From: Spinacia oleracea
Lineage: Eukaryota; Streptophyta; Magnoliopsida; Caryophyllales; Amaranthaceae
DNA: 64,000 nt
Direction: 5' to 3'
Assembly: GCF_020520425.1 (NCBI RefSeq)
Contig: NC_079488.1
Coordinates: 24,492,247 to 24,556,246 of the forward strand
Shown: positions 11,228 through 22,680 of the stretch, one piece after another
Numbering within the stretch: position 1 is the stretch's first letter
How the letters are laid out: every line of letters starts with the position of its first letter
Translations under genes and position numbers: made by a program
The notes under the pieces: model-generated
Seen by the model: the letters and a program-made list of their open reading frames with translations, nothing else
What the model was told of the DNA's origin: nothing
Databases searched by the model: none

Positions 11228-14200
11228 CCTTGGAAACTTCAACTTGAGACCATTTTGGTCGGCTATGGCTTATTTCAGTTCCTTGATGGATCTCACCCTT
11301 CACCACCTGCTACTATTATGACTGACTCCATTGTGAAATCAAACCCAGCCCACACAACTTGGCATCGTCAAGATCGTCTGCTCTTTGGGGCTCTTGTGGG
11401 CACGCTGGAGTCAACCACATTACCTTTGGTGTCTCGTGCCACCACTTCCAAGGAGGCTTGGGATATTTTTGCCCATACTTATGCTCGTCAATCTCGTGGT
11501 CGTGTCAAACTCTTGAAGGCTAACTTCCAGTCCATTGTCAAAGGAACCCAGACCGTGACCGAGTACATGAATACCATTCGGGTTTGTGCTGACCAACGTG
11601 CCATGCTTGGTGATCCGGCTACGCCGGAGGACTTGATCGATAGGGTCTTGGAGGGTCTCAAAGATCCTCGCTTTCAATCCGTCATTGATTCGGTAGGTGG
11701 TCGTGATACTTTAATTTCCTTTGATGAACTTCACGAGAAATTACTCATCAAAGAGTTAAGCTTGCATACATATGACACTCCAACTTCTTTACCTGCTTCG
11801 GCTCATGCCACCAGTACCCGACCCCTCCATCAAAACCAATCTCTTGCACCCGACGCCAATCCTACTCGTCACTCCAACTACTACAAGCATTCCAACAACA
11901 CTACCAAGAAACCCAACTCAAAGCCTGAAGGTTATCAAGGAAAATGTCAATGGTGTCACACTGTTGGTCATTCCCTCTACCGGTGTCAGTCATTCCAAGA
12001 GAAGTTTCCCGGTGCCCGCCCCTCCTTACCACCTTCCGCTTCACAACCATCTCCACCTCAAGCCCACGCTGCCGTGAGCAATGCACCGGCCTCATCCACA
12101 TGGTTACTTGACACAGGGGCAAGTCACCATGTTACACAAGACCTAGCCAACCTTTCCCTTCACAACCCCTATGATGGCACAGAAGAAATTGTCATTGGTA
12201 ATGGTATGGGTGTTCCTATCTCTCACATTGGTTCATTCTCTTTTAGTACTCCTTCTAAGTCTATATGTTTTTCCAATGTGCTTTGTGCTCCCAATATGAC
12301 TAGAAATATTATTTCTATTTCTAAATTATGTGATGAAAATAATCTTCTCATTGAATTTTCCTCTGATTCTTTTCTTGTGTAGGATCGGCTTACGGGGGTA
12401 CCTATCCTTCAGGGTCCAGCTAAACACGGTGTCTATGAACTTCCATTGTCTTCATCTATCCTAGCATTGTCTACCGTTAAGGCTCCGGTGATTGATTGGC
12501 ATCATAGGCTCGGCCATCCTTCGTTGTCTATTTTTAAAAGCTTAGTTTCCAGTTTTGATTTAAATGTTTCTAGTTCCTTTTCCTTTAATTGTAATGCTTG
12601 CCAATGTAATAAGAGCCACAAACTTCCCTTTTGTCAATCTACTCTACTTTCTTCTTCTCCTTTAGAGCTTGTTTACACTGATTTATGGACATCTCCGGTT
12701 TATTCTCATGATGGCTACAAATACTATGTTATTTTTGTCGATCACTTTACAAAGTATATTTGGTTTTATCCTTTAAAACTAAAGTCTGACACTAAGCCGG
12801 TCTTTATTAGGTTCAAAGCTCTAGTTGAAAAGTTTTTTGACAAGCAAATTAAAACACTTTAATCTGATAATGGGGGGGAATATGAAGCCCTGGACACCTT
12901 TCTCACCATAGATGGTGTCTCTCATCTCACCTCTCCTCCTCACACACCCGAACACAACGGGTATGCCGAGCGTAGACATCGTCACATTGTGGAAACTGGG
13001 CTATCTTTATTATCTCATGCGTCTCTACCTCAAGAGTTTTGGGCTAATGCATTTTCCACTGCTACATATCTCATAAATAGGCTTCCAACGCCCACTTTAG
13101 AGGGAAAATCTCCATATTTGTGCTTATTTGGCATATCTCCAAATTATACAAAACTTCGTAGCTTTGGCTGCTTATGTTATCCTTGGTTAAAGCCTTACAT
13201 ATCGCACAAACTTGATCCGAAATCCAAGCCCTGTATATTCATTGGTTACTCTAAAACTCAGAGTGCATACCACTGTCTAGATCCTACTACCCATAGGATT
13301 TACACCTCACGCCATGTTCGTTTTGTTGAGTCGGATTTTCCTTATCTTCGCCTTACAGGTGCTCCATCGGAACCATCTCAACCTATACCGGATCAGTGGT
13401 GTCCTGAGCCCGTATTCTTGCCTCTAATCTCTCAAAATGTTCCCTTACAAGAACCACCTTCTGCTTCCGCCTCTCTCACCCCGCCTTCCACCCCACCTGA
13501 GATGCATACTACACCTCCCTCAAGCCCCTCTGCTGCATCCAACAGTCCCCAATCCACACCTCACTCTCCTATGTCATCTCTTACCCCACTTCCAAATGAA
13601 CCACTCCACCCCAACTCCGCACAAACAGAAGTCCATTACTACTCCCACCCTCTACCACACCATCCAACACCAACCCTTCCCACATTCCGTCGGGTATAAT
13701 TACTCGATCCAAAAACAACATACACAAGCCCAATAAAAAATATGCACACCTTACTTCAGTCAAAAGCAAACCTATTACCCCTACTACTATTGTGCAGGCC
13801 CTTAAAGACCCGTTGTGGCGGAATGCCATGGATGAGGAAATGAAATCACTTCAAAATCTTGGTACATGGGAGTTGGTTCCGTCGGATAATGCTCGCAATA
13901 TTGTCAAGTGTAAGTGGGTTTTTCGCATCAAGTATAATAAAAACAGAGTACTTGAGCGTTACAAGGCACGATTGGTGGCAAAGGGTTTCCAACAACGGCC
14001 CGGCATAGACTATATTGAAACTTTTAGTCCGGTTGTCAAACCGGCTACTATTCGAGTACTTCTTACTCTAGCTGTTACTAATAATTGGTCTCTTCGACAA
14101 CTTGACATCAATAATGCTTTCTTAAATGGCACACTACACGAAGAGGTCTACATGGCTCAACCCCCGGGCTATGTTGATACGGCCAATCCTACACATGTGT

Positions 14201-15351
14201 GCAAGTTAAAGAAAGCTATTTACGGCCTCAAGCAGGCCCCTAGAGCCTGGTACAATGAGCTTACCACATTTCTCACCTCTCAAGGATTCAAGCGTGCCCT
14301 CTCGGACACATCTCTCTTCATCCTTGATCATCCATCTTCACCCATTTATCTTGTCGTTTATGTTGATGATATTATTGTCACAGGGCCTCATGCTTCCAAC
14401 ATTGACCTGTTTATTCAAAAATTGTCTAACAGGTTTGCTCTCAAAGACCTTGGTTCTCTATCATACTTCTTGGGCGTTGAAGTTGTGCCCACCGAGGAAG
14501 GTCTATTCCTTAGTCAAAGGAAGTATATTGTTGAACTTCTTGAGAAAATGGGTATGTTGGACTCCAAGTCAGCTCCTACTCCTATGTCTCCTGCCCAAAC
14601 TCTTTCAGCAACTCAAGGTGTTACCTTTGATGTTCCTAAAGACTACCGTGCTGCTGTGGGTGGTCTTCAGTACCTCACACTAACTCGGCCCGATGTTGCA
14701 TACACGTTAAATAAATTGTCTCAGTTTATGCACATGCCTACAACTGCTCATTGGTCGGCTCTGAAACGTCTCATGCGTTACCTAAGTGGCACTCTTGACA
14801 AAGGTCTCATGATTTACAAAGCTTCTCCTCCCATCTTACATGGCTTCTCGGATGCCGATTGGGCAGGTAACAAAGACGACTACACGTCAACCATGGGACA
14901 CGTGATCTTCTTGGGTCGAACACCGTTAACTTGGATGTCAAAGAAACAGAAGACTCTAGCCCGATCCTCCACGGAGGCTGAGTACAAGGCTGTGGCTGCC
15001 ACCACTGCTGAAATTATGTGGGTGCAAAATTTGTTACAAGAACTTGGTGTTACAATAGCTAATGTGCCAGTCATTTATTGTGATAACTTGGGGGCAACTC
15101 ATTTAAGCGCTAATCCTGTATTTCATTCAAGAATGAAACACTTAGCTCTGGCATTTCATTTCATCAGAGAGCAAGTTCAAGAAGGCAAACTAAGGGTCAC
15201 ACACGTACCAAGTGGTGACCAGCTTGCGGGCTTCCTCACGAAGCCCCTGTCCAGACCGCGACTCGATACTCTTCTAGCCAAGATCGGTCTACTCGATCAT
15301 CCGTTGACCGTCTTGCGGGGGCATGATAAGGATAAGCTTGAACATAACTAA
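11228..15351 (+). pseudogene. Copia gag-pol polyprotein, degenerate
   Basis: Gag is visible from the Tat junction (TTPWKLQLETILVGYGLFQF), with a CCHC zinc knuckle CQWCHTVGHSLYRC and a protease motif WLLDTGASHHVT. The frame is stopped by TAG at 12380-12382, reopens with the GAG-pre-integrase region (DWHHRLGHPS, CNACQCNKSHKLP) and integrase (YVIFVDHFTKYIW), is stopped by TAA at 12860-12862 just before DNGGEYE, and runs on through PEHNGYAERRHRHIVETG. A one-base frame change lies at about 13690-13696 after a Pro/Ser/Thr-rich linker. Reverse transcriptase (DINNAFLNG, YVDDIIVTG) and RNase H (SSTEAEYKAVAA, IYCDNLGATHLS) then run open to TAA at 15349-15351. Both nonsense codons could be C-to-T changes, but that is inference. 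Confidence 0.92.
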
Positions 15352-15503
15352 TGATAAGCACGAATATGTTTGTTACATATTCTGTAAAGATATTCTCAAC
15401 CATATATTCTTTCTTCCTTGCATTTAGGAGTTAATAGTTATCATTAGTCTCTGTACCAACCTTGTACTATATATACTTTGTTTACTGTGAATACAAATTA
15501 TCA
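15324..15503 (+). repeat. Probable 3' LTR of copia element 1
   Basis: A purine-rich CTTGCGGGGGCA tract ends at 15323. The LTR then starts TGATAAG and would end AATTATCA at 15503, a 5-6 bp inverted terminus. It contains CTATATATA near 15469, as a short copia LTR would. The pol stop codon lies inside the LTR start. Without the 5' copy the boundaries are inferred; an alternative end is the TTCA at 15512. Confidence 0.6.
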
Positions 15504-15684
15504 ATCCTTCAACTCTTATATGACGTAGGCTCAAGCTGTGTCTAGTCTAGGGGGTCGGTACTAACTATTTCCAAATAACATATAGGCTCGACACAAAGCA
15601 CAAACGTACATGACCTATAACCACTTTACCTATAATCCTATATTTCGTTGGTCTATAAAAATAAACATAAAATGGAACATTTAA
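15504..15684. other. No recognisable feature
   Basis: Unique-looking sequence between the copia LTR and the duplicated segment. Its last bases (CATTTAA) are the left neighbour of the duplicated segment in copy 1 and give the pre-insertion A/T dinucleotide discussed under the Helitron. Confidence 0.6.
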
Positions 15685-16490
15685 TTAGTTTAAAAAAAAC
15701 ACCATGATGTCTAGAATGAGTAGGAATATAAGATGATAATTCACTTATATTTATCCCAGAAATGCACATCCTTAAATTTCTCAAAATATTAAATAAGTGA
15801 CGTTTAGTTTTTTTAATTTTCCCTTTAAAACCCTACAAGGAGTGGATCAATAGAGATGGACTACGAAAGGAGAGTTATATAATTAAATAAATAGTCTTAT
15901 GTTTATGAAAGCATAACGCATATACAAAAAGGCACATTTAAATAAGTATAACACTTAATAACGTAGGGTTAGACTTTGTTTTGTTCCCTTATTTACCCTT
16001 ATTTTAGGAAAATTAAGATAAATTTATACACGTTTATTTAAGTTTAAATAAATTTAGATAATAGAAGTTCAGGAAAAATGAGGATTACTCAAGTAAAATT
16101 ATAATTAAAATAAGTTTTTATATGTTCAAATAAGTCTAGATAAGATAAATTTAGAAAAAATAAAATAAGTGAAAATCAAGTGAATAAAACACACCTAAGT
16201 AAAATGCAGATGATTCTGCTCTTTTTTCATTTCTAAAGTGGAGTTCGATACTTGATTGATTCATGAATCTTTTCACAGTTCCATTGGACCTACTAAGAAG
16301 TTTAGCATGTTTATGAGCATCACATATGGGAGCATGTCCTAGCAACTTCCAAAACAATGTTTAAATTTTTAATTTTTAATTAGTATTATTTTGACGTGAA
16401 ATTTTAAAAAGTGGGTAGATTTGTTGAAAATTTAATTAATTAGGCAAAACAGCATTATATTTGATGTGGTTAATACATGGTCTCTATTTA

Positions 16491-17235
16491 CTTCTTCCGT
16501 TCTTTTTTAGATGAAACAATTATTTATGCACGTTTTGTTAATACACGATTTCAAACATTAATATTTCCAGTTATGGATAAGAAAAAGAGAAAATTGTTTT
16601 TTACCACCTAAAAAATCAAAAATTTATTTTTTACCACCAAAAAAATTAAAACTTGTTTTTTACCACCTGAAAACAGAAAAAAAGATGAAATCCTTAGGTG
16701 GGGCTTACTAATTCAATTTCCGTCCAATTTTATACACTTTCTATGCGATTTTATTTAACTCCTTCACCCTCCTCTTTTCATTTCCATTGAATTTTGTTAA
16801 TTTTGTGAATTAATGAGAGAAAAAAATCATGCGAATTCATAAAAAAAATGAAGTATGATAAGAGAATAGAGCTAAATACATGAAATCGTGGAAGAAGATA
16901 AAATATTAGATTTATTACCGTCATTGTGACCCTCCACACAACGGTTTCATCTATTTTTCCATTTTTAGTTGGTAAAAAACAAGTTCTAAATTGTTTTTAT
17001 GTGGTAAAATACAAGTTTTAGTTTTTTATGTGGTAAAAAATAAATTTTTGAACTTTTTAGGTGGTAAAAAACCATTTGTCCTAAGAAAAAAGTTACTCTA
17101 TATTAAAAGATATTTTTTTCTTACTTTCCAAAAAAATATGTGTTTTCTTAAGTATAAATCACTAAAGAAAGTCAGATGAACTTATGTGAATAGTGTCAAA
17201 CTCTAATTGTGTTATCTAATAAGAAACGAAGGAAG
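16491..17235. mobile_element. Mariner/Stowaway-type MITE (copy 1), expanded by a nested element
   Basis: The left end CTTCTTCCGTTCTTTTTTAG and the right end (reverse complement CTTCCTTCGTTTCTTATTAG) form terminal inverted repeats flanked by TA (16489-16490 and 17236-17237). The 745-bp length is explained by the foldback element at 16596-17072. Confidence 0.8.
16596..17072. mobile_element. Foldback MITE nested in a MITE (copy 1)
   Basis: Begins GTTTTTTACCACCTAAAAA and ends with its reverse complement. The inverted repeat is about 70 bp and itself holds three TTTTTACCACC phrases on the left and the matching GGTGGTAAAAA phrases on the right. The centre has no long frame. I cannot define a target duplication, so the superfamily is open. 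Confidence 0.75.
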
Positions 17236-17318
17236 TATAAAATAATAATTATTAGAACAACAAGACATAGGCCCCCTTTGCATTATACTCATGTTGGTAA
17301 TTAATGGTAATTATAATA

Positions 17319-17644
17319 CAAAAGGTCTTGCGCGCACAAGGTGTACAATAAATTTATTGTACACCAAGATAACTTTAACCATTTTCTTTGTAACTTTAAC
17401 CTAGTTTTGATTAACTTTTATATTAGTAAAAAAAATTGATAGATAAATATTTTAAATGGTTAAATGATTAATTTTATACATTATTAGTGATTTTGAAGAA
17501 ATAAGTTTTACTAAAATGAAAAAAAATTATCACTTAAAAATAGATAACTTTTACATATATAAGCTTAACTTTTAAGCATTTTGGGTTAACTTTTACTTTG
17601 GTGTACAATATTTATTGTACACCCATTGTAAATAAGAATTTGTG
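17319..17644. mobile_element. Mutator-like (MULE) MITE with 9-bp target duplication
   Basis: Flanked by ATTATAATA at 17310-17318 and 17645-17653. The paralogous segment at 39680-39690 has this sequence once and lacks the insert, so the empty site is visible inside the window. Ends are inverted: GGTGTACAATAAAT occurs near the left end and its reverse complement near the right. The GTGTACAATAAATTTATTGT palindrome close to the left end is a further foldback. A 9-bp duplication is the hallmark of Mutator-like elements. Confidence 0.88.
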
Positions 17645-17673
17645 ATTATAATAATAATGTTTTAAGCAAATTG

Positions 17674-18514
17674 CAAATATGTAAGTATTTTAGTATTTTT
17701 AGTTATACTTTTCAGTTTTCATATTCGGGGTTTTATTGTAGCTCAAATTTCTACTTTTCGGACACGATCATCTCTATTTATTTTCCGTACAAAGGTCTAT
17801 CCTTTATATATGTGCTTTACATAGAAGTTAAGCATAAATTATATCAAATATAAAATTTTGTACGTCGAATATTATTTGCAATAAGATATATGAATTTCGG
17901 ATTGACACAAAATTTCCACTTTAAAGAGAAGAGGTGTTTTTGGTTGTAATTGTTGAGGGTCCTAAGTTATTTACACAAATTGTGATACAGAATTACAATT
18001 GAGAAATTTTGTGCAATCACGTCAAAACCGCGTAAAACACCTAAATGCCCGTAATTTAACTAGACTCGCACTAATACGCAAATTTTAAAACTAAATTAAA
18101 AACAAAATTATTGTTCTTCTTTTTCAAAACAACATATATTTTTTCCTCAAAAAAAAAACATATATTTAATCACGTATTACCCGCTAGGGGAAAAAGATCA
18201 ATACCCAACTATCTAGCTAACTACCTAACACACTAAAAAAATTAAAATAAAATAAAATAAAAACTACCTAAGAAAATAAAAACTACCCATGAATTGCGTA
18301 ATACTCCTACATTAACTATCTAGGAAAAAACTGCCCATGATATAATAAGAACTGCAACTTCTACTTCCCACTAAAAGAACAATAAAAGGTAAGTAATGCA
18401 AAATCAAAGTCATATCTATGGTGTAAATAACTAACCCATAAACTTATAAACTCATGTTTGACGCCATCATACCTCCTTCCTTCGTGAATTGCTATGAAGT
18501 ATTAGCCTATTTCC
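17674..18514. other. AT-rich stretch without recognisable gene
   Basis: Many stop codons in all frames, poly-A/T runs, and no terminal repeats that I can pair. Nothing further seen. Confidence 0.6.
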
Positions 18515-18803
18515 TTTTACGTATTAATGTGGTTTCTATGGTTAGCTCCTATGTTTTAATGTAGTTTTATTTTGTTATTAATGAGAATTTCCTTATTTTC
18601 AGTTACCATTGTCGATCGTCAGTTGAGGAGAGTTATTGGGACAATATTTAGAGCAATTGACGAAGAACGATCTAGGTTATTTGACGAGAGGTATGTTTCT
18701 TATTCTATTTGAAAATTTTAGGTACTTACTAGTCGGGTACGTGTTTTGGTTGTATTGGTGATTTGGATTAAGGAATAAAATAAACCTTAGTGATTTGTTT
18801 ATG
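18515..18803 (+). pseudogene. Exon-like block, copy 1 of a local duplication
   Basis: About 290 bp repeated at 19127-19405. The centre, 18603-18690 (88 nt), is bounded by TTTTCAG on the left and GAGAG|GTATGT on the right, like an internal exon. One of three frames is open across it and would read TIVDRQLRRVIGTIFRAID followed by EERSRLFDER. I do not recognise the family. The flanks look like intron and are duplicated too, so a genomic piece was copied, not an mRNA. A captured gene fragment is possible. Confidence 0.5.
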
Positions 18804-19126
18804 GAAATGTTTAGTGTTTTGTTTCCCTGACATTCACAACGGAAGCCAAAAATATTAGCAGTTGGGCAAGAATCATATACGAAGTATAACATAAGAAACA
18901 TATATTTGAGCACTTTTCCTGTTTGCAATATAATCATCGTCAAAAGCACTCACATCTTAAGGAATAATGTACACAATTAGAACAATCTAAGATTATCAAC
19001 TATGAGGCTAATGAAGTCAACTATGTATTAATGTGTACATCCCCCTCAAAAAAAAAAAATGTATTAATGTGTACACAATTATGTACACAATTAGAATAAT
19101 CTAATATTTAACGCGATTTTTTATTT

Positions 19127-19405
19127 TCTTTTATGTATTAATGTGATTTCCATGGTTAGCTCCTATGTTTTAATGTAAAGCTTTATTTTTTGTTATTAAT
19201 GGAGACTTTCCTTATTTTCAGTTACCATTGTCAATTATTATTGAGGAGTGCTATTGGGACAATATTCGGAGCAATTGACGAAGAAAGATCTGGGTTATTT
19301 GGTGAGAGGTACGAAAATTTTAGGTACTTATTGGCCAGGTGTTTTCGTTGTTTTGGTAATTTGTATTAAAGAATAAACTAAACCTTAGTGATTTACTTAG
19401 GCACT
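19127..19405 (+). pseudogene. Exon-like block, copy 2 (frameshifted)
   Basis: Parallel to 18515-18803. The exon-like centre, 19222-19308, is 87 nt: one base shorter and with several substitutions, so the open frame of copy 1 is lost. The AG and GT borders are kept. From 19406 to 19826 I see only a 26-bp direct repeat (TAAGTAGCACCTGGCGGTGA..., at 19405 and 19501) and no gene. Confidence 0.5.
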
Positions 19406-19828
19406 AAGTAGCACCTGGCGGTGATAATTATCGAGCAATAGCATACCTACGAATGACAGTAACCTTAGTGATTTAAAAATAGCCTCATAGTTGACTTCAT
19501 TAAGTAGCACCTGGCGGTGATAATTAAAAATAACCTCTTTGGCTCTTTGCCATGACATCCAACAAACTACCTGATATTATGGTATATCAAATACAAGCAA
19601 TAGAAGGACCAAGGTGCCAACAAACTGAAACAAGTAGATGGTTTATCCATCAATTGAAAAGGCATTTTGGGAGCTGTCAAGTGGAATCATGTTTATCTTA
19701 ATACACAATCCAATTTGGAGTTGAAGTTTGATACGACGTACTTAACTTAAAGATGTGGTTGAATTACCACCGTGTCATATATGTTTCCTCATTAAAAATT
19801 GTAAAAGTATAAATGTAAGAATATAATA

Positions 19829-20021
19829 CTCCTTCCGTTTTTCTAAATTTTACTCACTTATTATTTATGGGGTCGCTCTTATAAAACTAAAATCATAAAA
19901 CTAAAAATATTAGCCTGATCGAGATATATTTTTGGATATGATTCATTATATATTTTCAAAATATTAGCTTTAGAAACCACGTAAAATAAAACTGAGTAGA
20001 AGGAAAACAAAATGAAGGAGG
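19829..20021. mobile_element. Mariner/Stowaway-type MITE
   Basis: TA (19827-19828), then CTCCTTCCGTTTTTCTAAAT; the right end has reverse complement CTCCTTCATTTTGTTTTCCT, then TA (20022-20023). Length 193 bp, no coding capacity. Confidence 0.75.
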
Positions 20022-20053
20022 TATAATTTGCTGTAACTATAAAAGCCTCGTAC

Positions 20054-21436
20054 TGAAGGAAATAATGCCCTTGGTCCAAGTATGCATTCTATGTTAAGTC
20101 TAATAAATGCGGTTCAGTATTAATTAACAAGTTAATAATTCAGTGAGATCAAGTGAGCTGAATGCCTAGCTAGAGGCCGCTTCAGTTCAAGTGGAATTAA
20201 TGATATTAGTCCACAGCTTACTCTTGACTGAACCCGTAGGGTCACACAAATAGTACGTAAACGGATCAAGTATTTAATGGCATTAGATACTCCATCTATG
20301 GATATTCGGAATCGACGGATCTTGGTTTCAGTGGGAGCTGAGATCGTCACAAGCAAGAAATGAATACTCCGGAAACGATGATATTGCCGGAAACGGAAAT
20401 ATGGATCGTATCGGAAATATAAATATTATCCAAGTCGTAGATGTTGCCGGAAACGGATACATGGTACGTATCGGAAAATATTATCAGAAAATGGAAATAT
20501 TGCCAGAATCGGAAATATTGCCGGAAACGGAAATATTGTCAGAATCGGAAATATTATCGTAATCGGAAAATAATTCCGGAAACGGAAATATTAAATATTT
20601 GTTCGAAACGGAAATTGATTCCGGAATCGGAAATATTAAATATTGTTCGTATCGGAAATGAATTCCGGAATCGGGAATTTAATCGGAAGCGTATCATACG
20701 AATTAGCATCGGACGAGGCCCGCTAGACGAAGGCCCAGCACGAAGCCAGGCCGTCGCCCAGCGAGCCAACGCACACCAGCGCACGCCAAGCCTCGACCAG
20801 GCCCAGCGCAAGGCCAGGCCCAGCCAAGGCCTTGGGCGCGCGCGCGCAGAGCGCAGCAATGGGCCGAGCGCTGTGCGCCTAGCGTGGGCCGCAAGGCTTG
20901 CGCGGGTGTACGGTGCTCGTGCATTGCTTGTGCGGGAATCCTGAAGCAATCAGGATTCGAAGTGTGATTAAATCCTAAAACTATTAGATAATGATTATTT
21001 AATTAGAGTCCTAGTAGGGTTATAATTAAATAAATTAGTATCCTAATAGGATTCCAAAACCCTTTCCATAACTCTATTAATACGTGCCTAGGGTCACATA
21101 TTTTAACAGATTATTCAAGTATTCAAAGTGAGTTTTTGAGAGAAAATTCAGACACATTTCTTACCTAAGAGTGCCGAAAATCTTTAGTACCTTAAGGGAG
21201 ATTCTAGTTGGTCAATCTTAAGGCGGATCCGGACGTGCTGTGGACTATCTACGGAGGGACGACACTTGGAGTCCTAAAGACTTGTTCTTGTTCGGTTCGG
21301 GCGCAGCTAGGGAAGGCACGCAACAAAGAGTATGCATCTAAACTATGCTATATGATTATGTGTAAATAATATGTATTCCTGGCTAAATGGTTTTTCCGCA
21401 TGATTTATGAATTGTCATATGTATCATAACCTAACA
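20054..21436 (+). repeat. 5' LTR of copia insertion 2
   Basis: Starts TGAAGGAAATAATGCCC and ends ATAACCTAACA. Contains a minisatellite of CGGAAA/ATATT phrases (about 20366-20690) followed by a GC-rich block (about 20700-20940). The TATA region near 21073 reads CTATTAATA, whereas the 3' LTR has CTATAAATA. Confidence 0.95.
20366..20690. repeat. CGGAAATATT minisatellite inside the 5' LTR
   Basis: Irregular tandem repetition of phrases such as ATCGGAAATATT and CCGGAAACGGAAAT at about 12-30 bp spacing. Present at the same place in the 3' LTR (about 30260-30595) with a handful of substitutions. Both strands appear open in places because the phrase lacks stops; I do not treat those frames as genes. 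Confidence 0.85.
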
Positions 21437-21437
21437 G

Positions 21438-21450
21438 TGGTATCAGAGCC
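21438..21450 (+). other. Primer binding site (initiator tRNA-Met type)
   Basis: TGGTATCAGAGCC, one base after the 5' LTR. This is the standard copia primer site complementary to the 3' end of initiator methionine tRNA. Confidence 0.93.
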
Positions 21451-22227
21451 CCTTATTATTTTCATAATCTAAATTGCATGAACATGGTTAAATATTACAA
21501 ATTTGCATGAATTAAAAGGGGTGATTAATTTTCGTAATTGTTAATTAATTGCAAATTGCGTTTATTTAATTATACGTACGCAGTTTTTCGGCAGTTTCTT
21601 CGTTACTCATCCAAATCGAGTGATTTTTGTGTCAATTCCGCATGTAAAAGGCATTCTAAAATTTTGACATAAACAATATTTTTCTGCCGAACCGAGAATT
21701 CTCAAATTCGAAGCCTAACTATGACTTTTCGAAGGTTTTAGTTTTTCGAATGCAAAATTTCGTAAATTTAAGATGTTAAATTAAATATTTGCGATTCTTG
21801 TTGATAAATCTTGAATTTTTGATTGACCTACTGTATATGTTTAACAAGTTTGAATGCCTAGCCTTGTTAATTATGCAATCTAATTTGTAATTATGATTAA
21901 TTTGTTGAAAATTAGAATAATTTAGAATTAATTTGATTTTCATAATTAATTATAATTTAATTAGAAACCTATGATTAAAAACCACCATAAAAATTGTAAA
22001 TTTATGATAAATTTTAAATTTTTATGACCTAGGCTTGAATCCATAATAATCGGAAATCAATTGAATAATAAATTTTCGATTTTTCGCCCTAAAATTATGA
22101 AATTAATATTATTTATTAATTTGTCATTAATTTTAAATATAAATTTTAAATTTTTTATGCGATTCGTTCATATAACTTGCACGCACAAAGCAATGGACGC
22201 TTCGTGTTACCCTTAAGGGGTGTTGTA

Positions 22228-22680
22228 TAGTGCGGGCATGCGACGACCAGCAAGGGAGCTCGTCGCCCGTGCGGCACGAATGCAATGAGCAGGGGCATGG
22301 TGCACGAGCACAAGGCAGTAGCCCTGTCTTGTGTCGTGGGCCACGAGCTATGGACGAATGGGCATGGGCGAAGGCAAGGCACGGCAGTCGCGTGTGGGCA
22401 GCAAGCGAGCTGCGCCACAACGCGCACTGCCTCGCGCAAGCGCGTGCAGCGAGCGCAAGCTCGCGTGCCACGAGCGCTGCGCCCAGCGTCGATCGCGCGC
22501 AGCGAGCGATGGCTCGCGTGCATCGAGCGCTGGCGCGCGCGCAGCGAGCACCACTTGTGCGATGGCTTGCGATGGAAGATGCAGCAGCTATGCAACGAGC
22601 GCATGGGCTGCGCGCACATGGCCAGCGATGGTTGTGTGCGAGTGGCCCATGGGCGTGCGATGCGTAGGGTGTTTGCGTTG
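22228..22680. repeat. GC-rich island in the leader of copia insertion 2
   Basis: About 450 bp of high-GC sequence built from GAGCGATGGCTCGC- and GCGCGC-like phrases, in an otherwise very AT-rich interior. Composition is like the GC block in the LTR (20700-20940). Frames are open on both strands simply because stops are rare at this composition, and none shows a recognisable domain. Confidence 0.75.

Larger units (their letters stand above)
11228..15503 (+). mobile_element. Ty1/copia retrotransposon 1, 5' part displaced by element A
   Basis: Copia order gag-protease-integrase-reverse transcriptase-RNase H on the plus strand, followed by a short 3' LTR. The 5' LTR and gag start should lie left of element A, outside the window. 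The reading frame is broken at several points, so this is older than the nested Tat element. Confidence 0.9.
15685..17673. repeat. Duplicated segment, copy 1 (uninterrupted by the Helitron)
   Basis: Starts TTAGTTTAAAAAAAACACC and is collinear with 38043-39703 to the phrase TTTTAAGCAAATTG. Differences are scattered substitutions, a few small indels, and one 326-bp Mutator-like insertion present only here. Both copies carry the same mariner-type MITE and inner foldback element, so those insertions predate the duplication. No coding potential seen. Confidence 0.93.

Noticed and set aside
20441..20949. Frames on both strands in the LTR of copia insertion 2 (also 30334-30842)
   Set aside because: They arise from the stop-poor minisatellite and GC-rich block; both strands are open and neither has a domain.
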